From Sarocladium kiliense (taxonomy: Eukaryota > Ascomycota > Sordariomycetes > Hypocreales > Sarocladiaceae), in assembly GCA_030734395.1 (NCBI GenBank), contig JAUZTG010000042.1:186001-250000 (forward strand): a stretch of DNA of 64,000 bases, given 5' to 3'. Position numbers and translations under genes: made by a program. Below the pieces are notes generated by a model that saw only the letters and a program-made list of their open reading frames with translations, did no database searches and was not told the origin of the DNA. Shown here in pieces: positions 55,388 to 64,000 of the stretch (position 1 is its first letter; the number at the start of each line of letters is the position of its first letter).

Positions 55388-56575
55388 TCAAGCCGCAGCC
55401 TCCACCGTCTCAGGAGCCGGCTCCGATACCTTCTCCTCCTTGACGGCGTCATCCTTCTTGACAACCCCATTCGTTTGCTCCCCGTCCTGTGGCTTCTGCG
55501 CCGCTGTAGCAGCAGCCACGGCAGAGACCTGAACATCTGCCACGCCACTCAGGATAGCCTCCCTCCGCTCGTGCCAGTCCACTTCACTCTTGACAACTTG
55601 GCCCAGCAGAACCTCCTTCTCCAGCCACTCCTGGCGATACTGCTCCTCCCACTTTTTGCACTCCTTTTTCAGCGTCTCACCAATCTCCCCTGACCACTTC
55701 GACTCCCAGTAGCATTTGCGGTATAGCTGGTCAACGGGTAACGCCAGCTCCTTTGGGCTAAAGAGCTCGCTTGTCAGGGCCGTGAAGTACTCGGCATTGG
55801 CTTCCTCGCCGTTCATAGAGCCGTCCGCGCCGTCTTCGCCGCCATTGTGTGAGTTCGGCGTCTTGATGATAATCTTCAGCTTGCCGGACTTGCCGGTTGG
55901 TTGCTGTGATTTGGGGACGGGATCGGATGGACGAAGTGCTTCGGTTTCGTGGACGGTTCGCATGTGTTTCGCGAGCGCATCGGAGCGGGTAAAGGAGCGA
56001 TCGCACTCTATACCAAGGTCTTGTTAGCATGCCACATGCATATTAGTGTTGGTGCCAAGGAGCGTACCAGGTAGGTAGCAGTAGAAGGGCTTCTCCCGCG
56101 TGTGACTCCTCATATGCGCCTTGAGGGCATAGCCACTGGCATGAGGTAGCCCCTTGCGGTTGCAAGTCCTCCACTCGCAAGTGTACTTCTTCTGCCTGTT
56201 CTCAATGTGCGAGTTGTGGATGTGCTCAACCAGCTTATCCATATCACCCTGATCACCAGCCGGACATCCATCCCAGTCGCACACCGTCACCTGATCCTGA
56301 AAGTCCTCCTCATCGAGGCGCGCATTCACAGGCGAGCTGGGAATATCGCCTGATGTGTCTGATGACAGATCTGACATGCCATCGAGCTGTGGTGCTTCAG
56401 GGTGTTCGGGCTCGACGTCTGGGACGACGGCTGAGGAGGTCGTTGAGCCTGCGTCGAGGCGTTGGCGCTTCGAAGGTCGAGACTCGCCATCCTCATCCTC
56501 ATGTGCTTCCTCGTCGTAGGGCTCGGATTCGACCGATGAGAGCGGCGAGTCGGGGGGTGAATAGCCTCGCGCCAT
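55388..56575 (-). CDS. C2H2 zinc-finger protein, possibly Iec1-like
   Basis: 375 aa from two exons, 56575-56068 and 56007-55388 (60-nt intron, GTACGC donor, GTATAG acceptor). After an acidic, Ser-rich N-terminus come three fingers of the GLI/YY1 type with C-x4-C spacing: CDWDGC...HIHNSH, CEWRTC...HMRSH and CYLPEC...HMRTVH. The last is split by the intron and restored on splicing. Finger linkers include HTREKPF. Downstream is a basic KLKIIIKT element and a helical region rich in Trp/Glu/Lys (about residues 265-320). Arrangement and length resemble the INO80-complex subunit Iec1 of S. pombe and its filamentous relatives, but I cannot confirm that by alignment; a plain DNA-binding regulator is the alternative. 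Confidence 0.87.
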
Positions 56576-57119
56576 GGTCGCGGTGACGAAGCGTGGATCG
56601 CGTCAGTGAAGGTATAGATTCGCGCGTTGAACTGGGATAAATCGCTCGATGGTCTGTGATGGTGGTGAGCTGGCGCTTTTCTATGGAAATAGCGCAATGG
56701 TAGGTGGATGGCGCAGGCGTGAAAGGGATGAAGGATGATGCGAAGGGGAGTCGTCAGCCGCAACGGAGTGTCGTGTTGGTGCGGCTTGGGCGCCCCAAAT
56801 TTTAGCCGTCGCCAACTGCAAGGAGGTTATTGTACAGTGCATCACCCGTTCGTACGGTACGTTTTGACACCACCAACACAGTGGGAATAGTGGCCAGCTT
56901 GCAACTTTCATTGTGAAGAGGACATCAATATCACCTTTTACCCATGAGTGCCTTTCAATTGTTTATTCGGCATATGTATTACTGAAGAGATGCAAGAAGT
57001 AAATTCGATCTTCTGTTTGTTATGCCCAAACTCCTAACTAATCAAATCATTTCCCATCTCTGTACTTTTTGTTCCCATATAACTAACAGCGTCCAATTTC
57101 TTCGTTCCCCTACTCCATT
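56576..57119. other. C2H2 gene promoter and DAHP synthase 3' flank
   Basis: About 540 bp with no gene recognised. Confidence 0.45.
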
Positions 57120-58375
57120 TTAAGCAGTGCCGTTGACACCAAGAACTGAGCGACGCTTCTTGACGCCATCGGCGAGTTGTGCCAGCACAGTCTCGGTAGT
57201 CTCCCAGTTGATGCAAGCATCGGTGATACTGACACCGTACTTGAGGCCAGCCTTGCCTTCAGCAGGGACCTTCTGGTTACCCTCGTTGATGTTGGACTCG
57301 ATCATGACACCCATGATGGCCTCCTCGCCATTAGCAAGTTGCTCGGCGATCGATGCTGCAACCTTGGGCTGGTTGTTGTGGTCCTTGTTCGAGTTGCCGT
57401 GACTGCAGTCGATCATAAGGCTCTTTCTCACGCCCTTCTTGTCGAGCGACGCCTTTGCCTCCTTGATGCTCTCTGCGTCGTAGTTTGTTCCCTTGGTGCC
57501 GCCGCGCAGAATGACGAAGCAGTCCTCGTTACCGGTAGTGCCAACGATGGCGACAACACCAGGCTTAGTGACGGACAGGAAGTGATGAGGGTGCTTGACA
57601 GCGCCAATAGCGTCGATCGCAACACCGAGTGAGCCGTCTGTGCCGTTCTTGAATCCCACGGGGAAACTGAGACCACTGGCAAGCTCGCGGTGAAGCTGGC
57701 TCTCGGTGGTGCGCGCACCGACAGCACCAACGGAGAGCACATCGGCAAGGAACTGCGGAGAGATGGTATCGAGGACCTCAGTAGCGATGGGCATGCCCTT
57801 GCTGGTGAGGTCGACGAAGAGCTGACGCGCAAGGCGCAAACCCTTGTTGATCTTGAAGCTACCGTCGATATCAGGATCGTTGATCAGACCCTTCCAGCCG
57901 ACAGTGGTACGAGGCTTCTCGAGGTAAGACCTCATGACGATGAGAAGCTCATCCTTGTACTTCTCCTTGGCAGCGAGGAGGAGGTCGCAGTAGGCGAGTG
58001 CGGCTTCGGGGTCGTGAATCGAGCAGGGACCGATGACGACGAGCAGACGCTTCCTCTGATCGGAGCCATTGATGATTGCGACGGCCTCTTCACGACCCTG
58101 GAGGACGGTGGCCTTGGACTCGGGGGTTTGAGGGATCTCGGACTGGAGGAGGTCGGGAGGAGTCAGAGGGTTGACGCCGCGAACTGGTTGGCACACACAG
58201 TCAGCAATGCAACTGTTATTGGATAGCAGTGAGGCTTACTTCTCCAGTTCTCAGACTCGGACTTGTTGCCAGCGCCCTTGTTCTCTGCGTAGAACTATTG
58301 TGGTTGTTCTGTGAGTCACCCCGCCAAACATCGAGGGGAGGAGGATGGAGGGGCAAAAAGAGTACATACAGACAT
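57120..58375 (-). CDS. 3-deoxy-7-phosphoheptulonate (DAHP) synthase
   Basis: Class I DAHP synthase of 374 aa, which joins phosphoenolpyruvate and erythrose 4-phosphate in the first step of the shikimate pathway. Three exons: 58375-58370, 58294-58240 and 58183-57120. The first coding exon is only ATG TCT with a GTATGT donor. Splicing gives MSFYAENKGAGNKSESENWR followed by IRGVNPLTPPDLL, matching the family's N-terminus. Active-site blocks are all present: GPCSIHD, RSYLEKPRTTVGWKGL, GARTTESQLHRELASGLS followed by FPVGFKNGTDG, LRGGTKGTNYD and IDCSHGNSNKDH. It belongs to the feedback-regulated AroG/Aro3/Aro4 type; which amino acid inhibits it cannot be read reliably. A perfect Gcn4/CPC1 element lies 48 nt before the ATG and another lies in intron 1. 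Confidence 0.96.
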
Positions 58376-58422
58376 GACGAAGGTATTCTGCGGCGACAGG
58401 AAGGGGAAAGTAGTGAGTCGAA

Positions 58423-58429
58423 TGAGTCA
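58423..58429. promoter_or_regulatory. Gcn4/CPC1 response element TGAGTCA
   Basis: Perfect palindromic TGAGTCA 48 nt upstream of the DAHP synthase start. A near match (TGAGTCG) lies 3 nt further left at 58414-58420. A further perfect copy lies in intron 1 at 58312-58318 and one more at 59031-59037. In fungi this element mediates cross-pathway control of amino-acid biosynthesis. Confidence 0.7.
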
Positions 58430-58916
58430 ATGGGGTATAAGAGAAGGCAAAGGAAAGGAAGCTGGAGAAGCAGGAGATCTTAAGAAGAAAGAAGGTTTAG
58501 AACCCTGCAGAGTTGTGTGTTGACGGGAGCGGGAACACACACCACAGTCACCACCAAGTGGCGTTGATTTTCTTTTGGCCAACGGTCCCCGACTCCGGAG
58601 CAGGCCAGCCTAGGCCACACCAGCCATCCATCCATCCGTCCTAACAACAACCTTACCTTGCCAGCGCTGGTGCCACACCGCCCACGTCCACTCCCAAATG
58701 CATGCACCCACATTTGCTACGTCAATCAAGAGCAGGTCGACCTCTTCCAATTATTGACGTCGAATTACTTCTGCCAATCCGAGTCTAGGTATTGGTCCTC
58801 TTCTGGATCACCAACCAACCACGTGTTTGGTCCAAGACTCCGTGGACCTCAGCGATGTCGTTCTCAGCCGCACCCGCATGCATAGGGCGCGAATAATTGC
58901 ATTTCGAAGGTAGACA

Positions 58917-58960
58917 TGTCAATTGCATGTCAAAATCATGTCAACTGCGTGTCAACACCA
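58917..58960. repeat. Four tandem 11-mers sharing TGTCAA
   Basis: TGTCAA occurs at 58917, 58928, 58939 and 58950, exactly 11 bp apart. The four units are TGTCAATTGCA, TGTCAAAATCA, TGTCAACTGCG and TGTCAACACCA. The period is close to one helical turn, so all cores face the same side of the DNA. Confidence 0.8.
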
Positions 58961-59234
58961 TTGTGAACGACTTTCAGGCCATGCCATCATGCCACTCCCG
59001 GGGTCCTGGACTCCCTATCCCGGCATTCTCTGAGTCACACCACTTGTCCGTCTTCCATTGACTTTATCCCTCAGCGCTCAATTTCCGAGCCTTCTAACTA
59101 GTCGTGGGGGGTTTGTCGGTGTAAACTGCCTTGATGCTTCCCGGTGGTCACGCTTAGGATGCGCCGAGGTATCGCCAGCAGGCTCAACGCAGTGCCACTT
59201 CGGCAAAGTCGAATGGGCTACTCGCGCGTTAGGC

Positions 59235-59576
59235 ATGAAGTTCCTGACAACTTTGTTTGTTTTCTTTTTGCTGCCATTCCTTTTACATTCTTGGGGCTCT
59301 TTAGAAGCAAATGATCAAGCTGTGAAGATATTCGCTTCTCTAAGGCGCTGGTCATTAAGGTATGTATAATCACGGCTTTATTTCAAGGGCCATGTGCGTC
59401 GGAAGCACCACGCAATTCCCAGCTGCGTACAAACATACACTCTTCCCGCAGGGAAGGATGAGGCTCGGAATCGTGACCTAGAGAGCATCTTGCTTACGAA
59501 GGCGGACACTACCAGCTTCGGTAGTTGCTGGAGTTGCGCTGTAAAAGCAACCGCGCCAGTGGAATCAGAGGTATAG
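59235..59576 (+). CDS. Possible small secreted protein, 92 aa
   Basis: Tentative two-exon gene, 59235-59359 and 59423-59576, across a 63-nt intron with a strong GTATGT donor (AAG before it) and a TTCCCAG acceptor; the join keeps the frame. The N-terminus MKFLTTLFVFFLLPFLLHSW is a textbook signal peptide, with cleavage plausible near SLEA. The mature part is about 70 residues, contains three cysteines (SCVQT, SCWSC) and shows no known domain. It lies convergent to the cyclophilin gene (115 bp between stops) and downstream of the 11-bp TGTCAA array. Short length and lack of known relatives mean this could be a chance frame. Confidence 0.35.
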
Positions 59577-59690
59577 CACCTTGCAGGGGTAATGCTGTTC
59601 ATATCGGATGAGATGTGCCTGGACCGCCAAGATAGCCTTTATTTCGACCCTGTCGCCAGGTATGCAAGGAGCGCAGAGCTCTCATCGCGA

Positions 59691-61694
59691 CTATGTAACG
59701 TCAATATTGACGATCTTGATGTCCTCTTCCGGCTTCTCCTTGTGCGCCCTCGCATTCTCGATCTTATGAACCACATCCAACCCAGATGTTGCACGTCCAA
59801 ATATCGTATGCTTGCCATCCAGCCAAGGCTATAAATCGCACAAGTCAGCTTCCGCTCTGCGATTGAAGCAACCAGTTGAGGGGTGATGGAAACTTACCGT
59901 CTTCTCAGTCGTGATGAAGAACTGGCTACCATTCGTGTTCGGACCAGCATTTGCCATGCTCAACGTGTATGGCTTATCATGCTTCAGACTGCTGAATTCA
60001 TCCTCGAACTCTCGCCCCCATATACTCTCTCCACCTGTGCCGTCGCCAAGAGGGTCGCCACCCTGAATCATGAACTTGCGAATCACACGATGAAATATGG
60101 TGTTGTTGTAGTAGCCGCGCTTCGAATGTGTGACAAAGTTCTCGACGGCTTTCGGTGCAGCATCCGGGAATAGGCGGACTGTGATGTCGCCGTAGGTTGT
60201 GTGAATGATAGCTCCGGTACCAGTCTCCGTCTTCTTTGCTTGTGCATTCTTTTTGCTACCAAGCATCGTCGGCTTCTCGTTCTGGATATCACGTGTTGAT
60301 TTCGAGAAGTCCTCGTCATTCGTGAACATATAGAACCGGACCTTTCCAACACCAGTAGCGACCAAAATAGGATCTCTCGACTCCGACTCTTGTAGTAGAG
60401 GGTTGGCAGATGCACCCATTTCGACGGTCATGATGCCTTTCTTCTGCGGTTGGCCTTGATACAATCCCAGGTTGACCGCACGGAAATTCTCATCCTTGCC
60501 GTACGTCTTGACGACCTGGTTAGTGAAAGTGTTCAGCACCTTGATTCCCACCATTGATCCGTATATGATGAAGTTGCTTGACTCATCAAAGATGATGTTA
60601 GATTTATTCCGCATCATCTGAGATTCAACCTCGCGTTCTTGCGCCATTCTTCGTCCGAACTCAACATTGTCCAACTGGTACGAACTGGTACCAGCTTGTT
60701 GCATCTCTTCCATCGCCTGTAGAGACTCATCGTATGTTCGATACAATTTCGCCGGACCGAACTCGAATATCCGGATCTTACGGTCTGGCATGGACATAGC
60801 CACAAGCTTTTGGCCATTCGGTGATATTGCCATACTCGTGGGAACAGATTTCGCCTTTTTGAATTCGAAAAGATTTGTTGAGCTCTTGTATTCGAAAACG
60901 TTGTCCGGTTTCCTGTAGTCGCCGCTCGGCCGCCAGTACTCCACCATGCCTCCCTCATCCGCAGACACAACACAGTCATAACTCTCATTGTACGCCATGA
61001 GGTGGACAGGCTTCCGATGCAGTCCCTTGATCGTATGCATGGGATCTTCACGCTCTCCTCGACCGTCAAAGATGTGGATGAGCGGCTGTGACTCCTCTGA
61101 GACTGCAAGAACTGGTAGCGAGGCGCCCTTCTTGTGAACCCATTGCAAGCACTTTGGTGTGAAGCTCAAAGGTAGCATCGCAAGAAGATCAAACGTAACG
61201 ACATCAAAGATCTTGATTGTGTCGTCAACACCGGCAGTCGCAAAGCTCCGACCATCCTGGCTGACAGAAACAGCTTTGATCTCGCCATTGTGCGCCTTGA
61301 ACTCCTTGACGAATTCAATGCCTTGTGCAATCTTCTTCCAGAACTTGACAACGCCGTCGATCGAGGATGTAATGAGGAATTCAGTGATCGGTGTCCATGT
61401 AACGAAGAGTAATTGCTCCTTGTGCATGAGGGATCTCGAGTAGCGGGCGGACTTGGGAAGGGCCGCGACGTATAGTTTCTCGTGAGGAAGGACCCGGCGC
61501 TTCTTCTTCGGAGCTTCGGAGGGCAGTTGAGGACCCATGTCATCGTCTGAGGAGGAATCTGCAGTCCAAGTCGGTTAGCAGCAACTTCGTCGCGATCCTA
61601 GCTGGACAAACCTACCTGAATCATCCTGTTGCGACATCTCTGCGTGGGACCGCTTCTGGGAGCGGACCTCCTCGTCAGCTGCTGTTTCCGCCAT
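59691..61694 (-). CDS. Cyclophilin-WD40 peptidyl-prolyl isomerase (CYP15/PPWD1)
   Basis: 625 aa from three exons: 61694-61616, 61558-59898, 59828-59691 (introns 57 and 69 nt). An acidic, Lys-rich N-terminus precedes four or more WD40 repeats (about residues 65-330, for example ITSSIDGVVKFWKK, FATAGVDDTIKIFDV) and a C-terminal cyclophilin domain from about residue 465. That domain has the expected active-site run: FHRVIRKFMIQGGDP (Arg of the catalytic FHR), ANAGPNTNGSQFFIT, and after intron 2 PWLDGKHTIFGRATSGLDVV, with the ligand-binding Trp. This WD40-cyclophilin fusion is the PPWD1 family, found in late spliceosomes. The cyclophilin start reads GTGAIIHTTYGDITVRLFPD, as in the family. Confidence 0.94.
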
Positions 61695-62174
61695 CTTGAT
61701 CCTAAGCGCAGGATATAGCACTGCTTTAGATCTGTGCAAGCGAATTGTTGCTCTGTGTCGCCTAAAGAAATGCGACTGGATCAGCGTCGTCGAGTGAGTG
61801 ACCGAAAAGGTAAGGGACCATCAAGCCTCGTGTGGCGCACAGCTAATGTGGCTGAAGGTTTGCACTCCACCTCGAAATTACCACGTTCTGGGACCAAGTG
61901 CAAGCCTCGGAATAGCGACGAGGGGAGACGCAATTGGCTCTTCGGCGTCGAATCATGATATCATGATGGACTCCACAGCATGTACTCTCGGGCTTGACAG
62001 CAGTCCCGTCCCCGTTGAAGACACCGGAGCTCCCTGCCGACTTTGCGCCGGCCATTGCGACCCAGGACGTCTTCTTCCCTTCCTCTAGAAATTTGTACCT
62101 TACAATCGCTCTGAAAGACCGCACTCGGTTCCCAACTACTTAATTCGGTGACAGAAGCGTGCATTCATACCAAT
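61695..62174. promoter_or_regulatory. Divergent promoter, cyclophilin and FAR-17a-like gene
   Basis: 480 bp between divergent starts, no other feature seen. Confidence 0.45.
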
Positions 62175-62930
62175 ATGCCTCGACATCCATTGCAGCGGCT
62201 CACTGCGCCGTCTCGCTCTCTCTCGCTTCTGCTACACGCTGCAGGCATCGCCAGCTTTAGCTACAACTTCCAGTTTCTATTCAGCTGGGAAACGCCCATT
62301 GCCAGCTCCTATGGATCGCACTTCCAATTCCTCACCATCCTTGGCCTCACTGCATCACTCATTGCCTTCATACTCGGGCTTGCATCCGACCTCACACTCA
62401 ACCACACGCTTTTCCAAGTCAAGAATGCCATCAACGTCATTGCCACGCCTCTCGAAGTTGTTGTCTCGGTGCTCTACTGGGGAATCAAGCTGATCGACCC
62501 TGAATTGCTTTTTGCAGACGAGTTCCGATTGCCTCTGCTCACAGACATGGGCTTTCACCTGGCACCGGCGCTGTTCTTGACGGCAGATCTGATCTTGTTC
62601 AGTCCGCCGTGGACCATTCCAGCATATGCGGTGATGCTGTTAAGCACAGGTCTCGCATTCATGTACTGGTACTGGATTGAACTTTGCTTCAGTGTTAATG
62701 GATGGTACGTGGCAACGCTCAAGTTCTCCGAGGCCATTTCTAACCAAGAGTAAAGGTACCCGTATCCCATCTTTGCAGTTCTGAACACAACGCAGAGGGC
62801 GCTTCTATTTACTTTCGCAGCGGGCATATCGACGATGTCATCGGTGACTCTGAAATGGGTCTATGGCAAGGTGAATGGCTTTGAGGTTACTCGCCGTGAG
62901 GCACACAAGCCATTGAAGAAGGTACAGTAA
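62175..62930 (+). CDS. FAR-17a/AIG1-like ER membrane protein
   Basis: 234 aa, two exons 62175-62704 and 62756-62930 (51-nt intron, GTACGT donor, TAAAG acceptor). Six hydrophobic segments are apparent, starting with SYNFQFLFSW and QFLTILGLTASLIAFILGLA. The family's candidate catalytic Thr (in QFLTILGLT) and His (in LLTDMGFHLAPALFL) are both present. In animals AIG1 and ADTRP are threonine hydrolases of fatty acid esters of hydroxy fatty acids; the fungal role is not established. The C-terminus KKVQ fits a dilysine ER retrieval signal. Confidence 0.88.
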
Positions 62931-63397
62931 GGATAAGATGTTATAGACATAGATGGGGTTCACAGTCGAAAGAGATACGAATCGCTGTCTCATAGACGAG
63001 CATCATTTGCACGCCACAGCTTGGGGCTCAAAGTCTCTGTAGTCGGGAAAACGGTGGTTGCTCAAGACCGTCTCTAAACAGTACAACACTCCACAACAGA
63101 AAGTATCTGTACATCGTCGTATCATAGAAAAAGAATGAAATAGCCTGCGTTTTATTCGAAATTACGGGAGTTTCGCTTGTATTAATCCCTTCGTTCAATG
63201 CTGCTTGAGGTGAAGACGAAATATCGTCGAATTCCTCCTCACTGGAGACCACTTTAGCTGACTAACAATTTTCGGTCACCGCGAGCAGCCGCTTCTCACT
63301 CACTCACCACTTTACGCGCCTGAGCTCACTCATAATTTTACGACTCTTTGTGCCCGTCTCCGTGCCGCCGCCATTGAGAAGCCGGAATCACTCAAAC
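62931..63397. promoter_or_regulatory. Upstream region of SLD5 with MCB-like ACGCG
   Basis: About 470 bp. ACGCG at 63314-63318, 80 bp before the SLD5 start, resembles the MluI cell-cycle box core bound by MBF upstream of DNA replication genes. No gene seen. Confidence 0.4.
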
Positions 63398-64000
63398 ATG
63401 GACATTGATGACATACTGCGCGAGGTCGACCCCTCATCCCGCCACTTACCCCTCGAGACACGCGACCTGCAAGCCTTAACGCGTCTTTGGGTAGCAGAGC
63501 GCTCTGCGCCAGAGCTCCTTGAGTGAGATGATAATCTTCGCATCCCTATGCCATATGATAGGCTATGCTAACACAGCTCAGATGGCCGCAGGATGGACTC
63601 TTCGAGCGGGTCAATGATAGAATCAAAGCCCAAATCGAAACCGTCGAGACCATGACTGGCGACATGGATCCCAAAACCAACTTCGCCCTCATCGTCATCC
63701 AAACTGAGCTTGAACGCTTCAAGTTCCTTGTCCGCTCCTACCTCCGCGCTCGCATCTCCAAAATCGATAAACACACCCTTCACTACCTCTCATCACCAGA
63801 CCTCCGTTCCCGCCTCTCCTCCACTGAATTGGCCTACGCGACGCGCCACCAGGCTCTTCTACACAACCATTACCTATCGAGCTTTCTGGCGAGTTTACCG
63901 CAGGGTTTGCAGAATCTCAATGATACAGCGGGGAATGTCAGTATGATTGATTCGCCGGATTTGGATGCTGCGGTGTTTGTGAGGATGTTGAAGGACAAGG
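63398..64000 (+). CDS. SLD5: GINS complex subunit SLD5 (5' part)
   Basis: N-terminal part of SLD5; exon 1 63398-63522, exon 2 from 63582 running off the window edge (59-nt intron, GTGAGA donor, GCTCAG acceptor). About 181 residues are visible. After MDIDDILREVD come [20 protein letters not shown], the SLD5 entry motif, and the helical core IVIQTELERFKFLVRSYLRA followed by RISKI, which is diagnostic. LSSPDLRSRLS and LASLPQGLQNLND follow in the usual order. SLD5 with PSF1-3 forms GINS, which with Cdc45 and Mcm2-7 is the replicative helicase. Confidence 0.94.

Noticed and set aside
1..64000. CRISPR arrays, insertion sequences, prokaryotic operons
   Set aside because: The window is eukaryotic with spliced genes; no regularly spaced repeats of CRISPR type and no transposase motifs were found.

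Overview
The window is nuclear DNA of a filamentous ascomycete (Pezizomycotina). The evidence is short spliceosomal introns (about 50-90 nt, GT..AG, often with a CTRAC-like branch site), a dispersed single-copy 5S rRNA gene, a U2 snRNA gene, intron-bearing tRNA genes, a fungal Zn2Cys6 regulator, and single-copy housekeeping proteins with closest known counterparts in ascomycetes (LSM8, PRP4, SCH9, ATP14, NAR1, SLD5, PCP1-type rhomboid). The order within Pezizomycotina cannot be fixed by eye. Gene models were built by joining reading frames across introns; every junction listed keeps the frame.

Layout. 1-2.5 kb: no supported gene, with scattered coding-like fragments. 2.5-13.4 kb: an accessory, catabolism-flavoured stretch holding a GNAT acetyltransferase, a PaxM-like FAD monooxygenase, a seven-exon MFS transporter of the anion:cation symporter type, an enoyl-CoA hydratase with a peroxisomal SKL end, and divergent from it a Zn2Cys6 regulator. 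A truncated 5S copy (6825-6863) and a complete 5S rRNA gene (13817-13935) lie inside and at the edge of it. 14-26 kb: mitochondrial rhomboid protease, three conserved fungal proteins of unknown function, and a nucleoside hydrolase. 26.4-31.5 kb: a minus-strand run of RNA-related genes, LSM8, U2 snRNA, a transcription-type cyclin and PRP4. 32.8-47 kb: an S6K/Psk1-like AGC kinase, a cluster of four intron-containing tRNA-Ile(AAU) genes, a DOMON/cytochrome b561 membrane protein, ATP synthase subunit h and SCH9. 50.8-64 kb: SUZ-domain protein, NAR1, a small ER-type membrane protein, a three-finger C2H2 protein, DAHP synthase, a possible small secreted protein, a cyclophilin-WD40 protein, a FAR-17a/AIG1-like membrane protein and the 5' part of SLD5, which runs off the right edge.

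Connections. Three genes around 26-31 kb serve the spliceosome (LSM8 for U6, U2 itself, PRP4 for U4/U6), and CYP15/PPWD1 at 60 kb is a spliceosome-associated family. The two AGC kinases belong to the TOR output branch. DAHP synthase has perfect TGAGTCA elements as expected for cross-pathway control. The 4-13 kb genes look like a small regulated catabolic set. I did not find a clearly new biological system. The best leads are the tRNA-Ile cluster with covarying introns, an 11-bp phased TGTCAA array ahead of a candidate small secreted protein, the truncated 5S copy, and the FarA/CTF1-type palindrome between regulator and hydratase.
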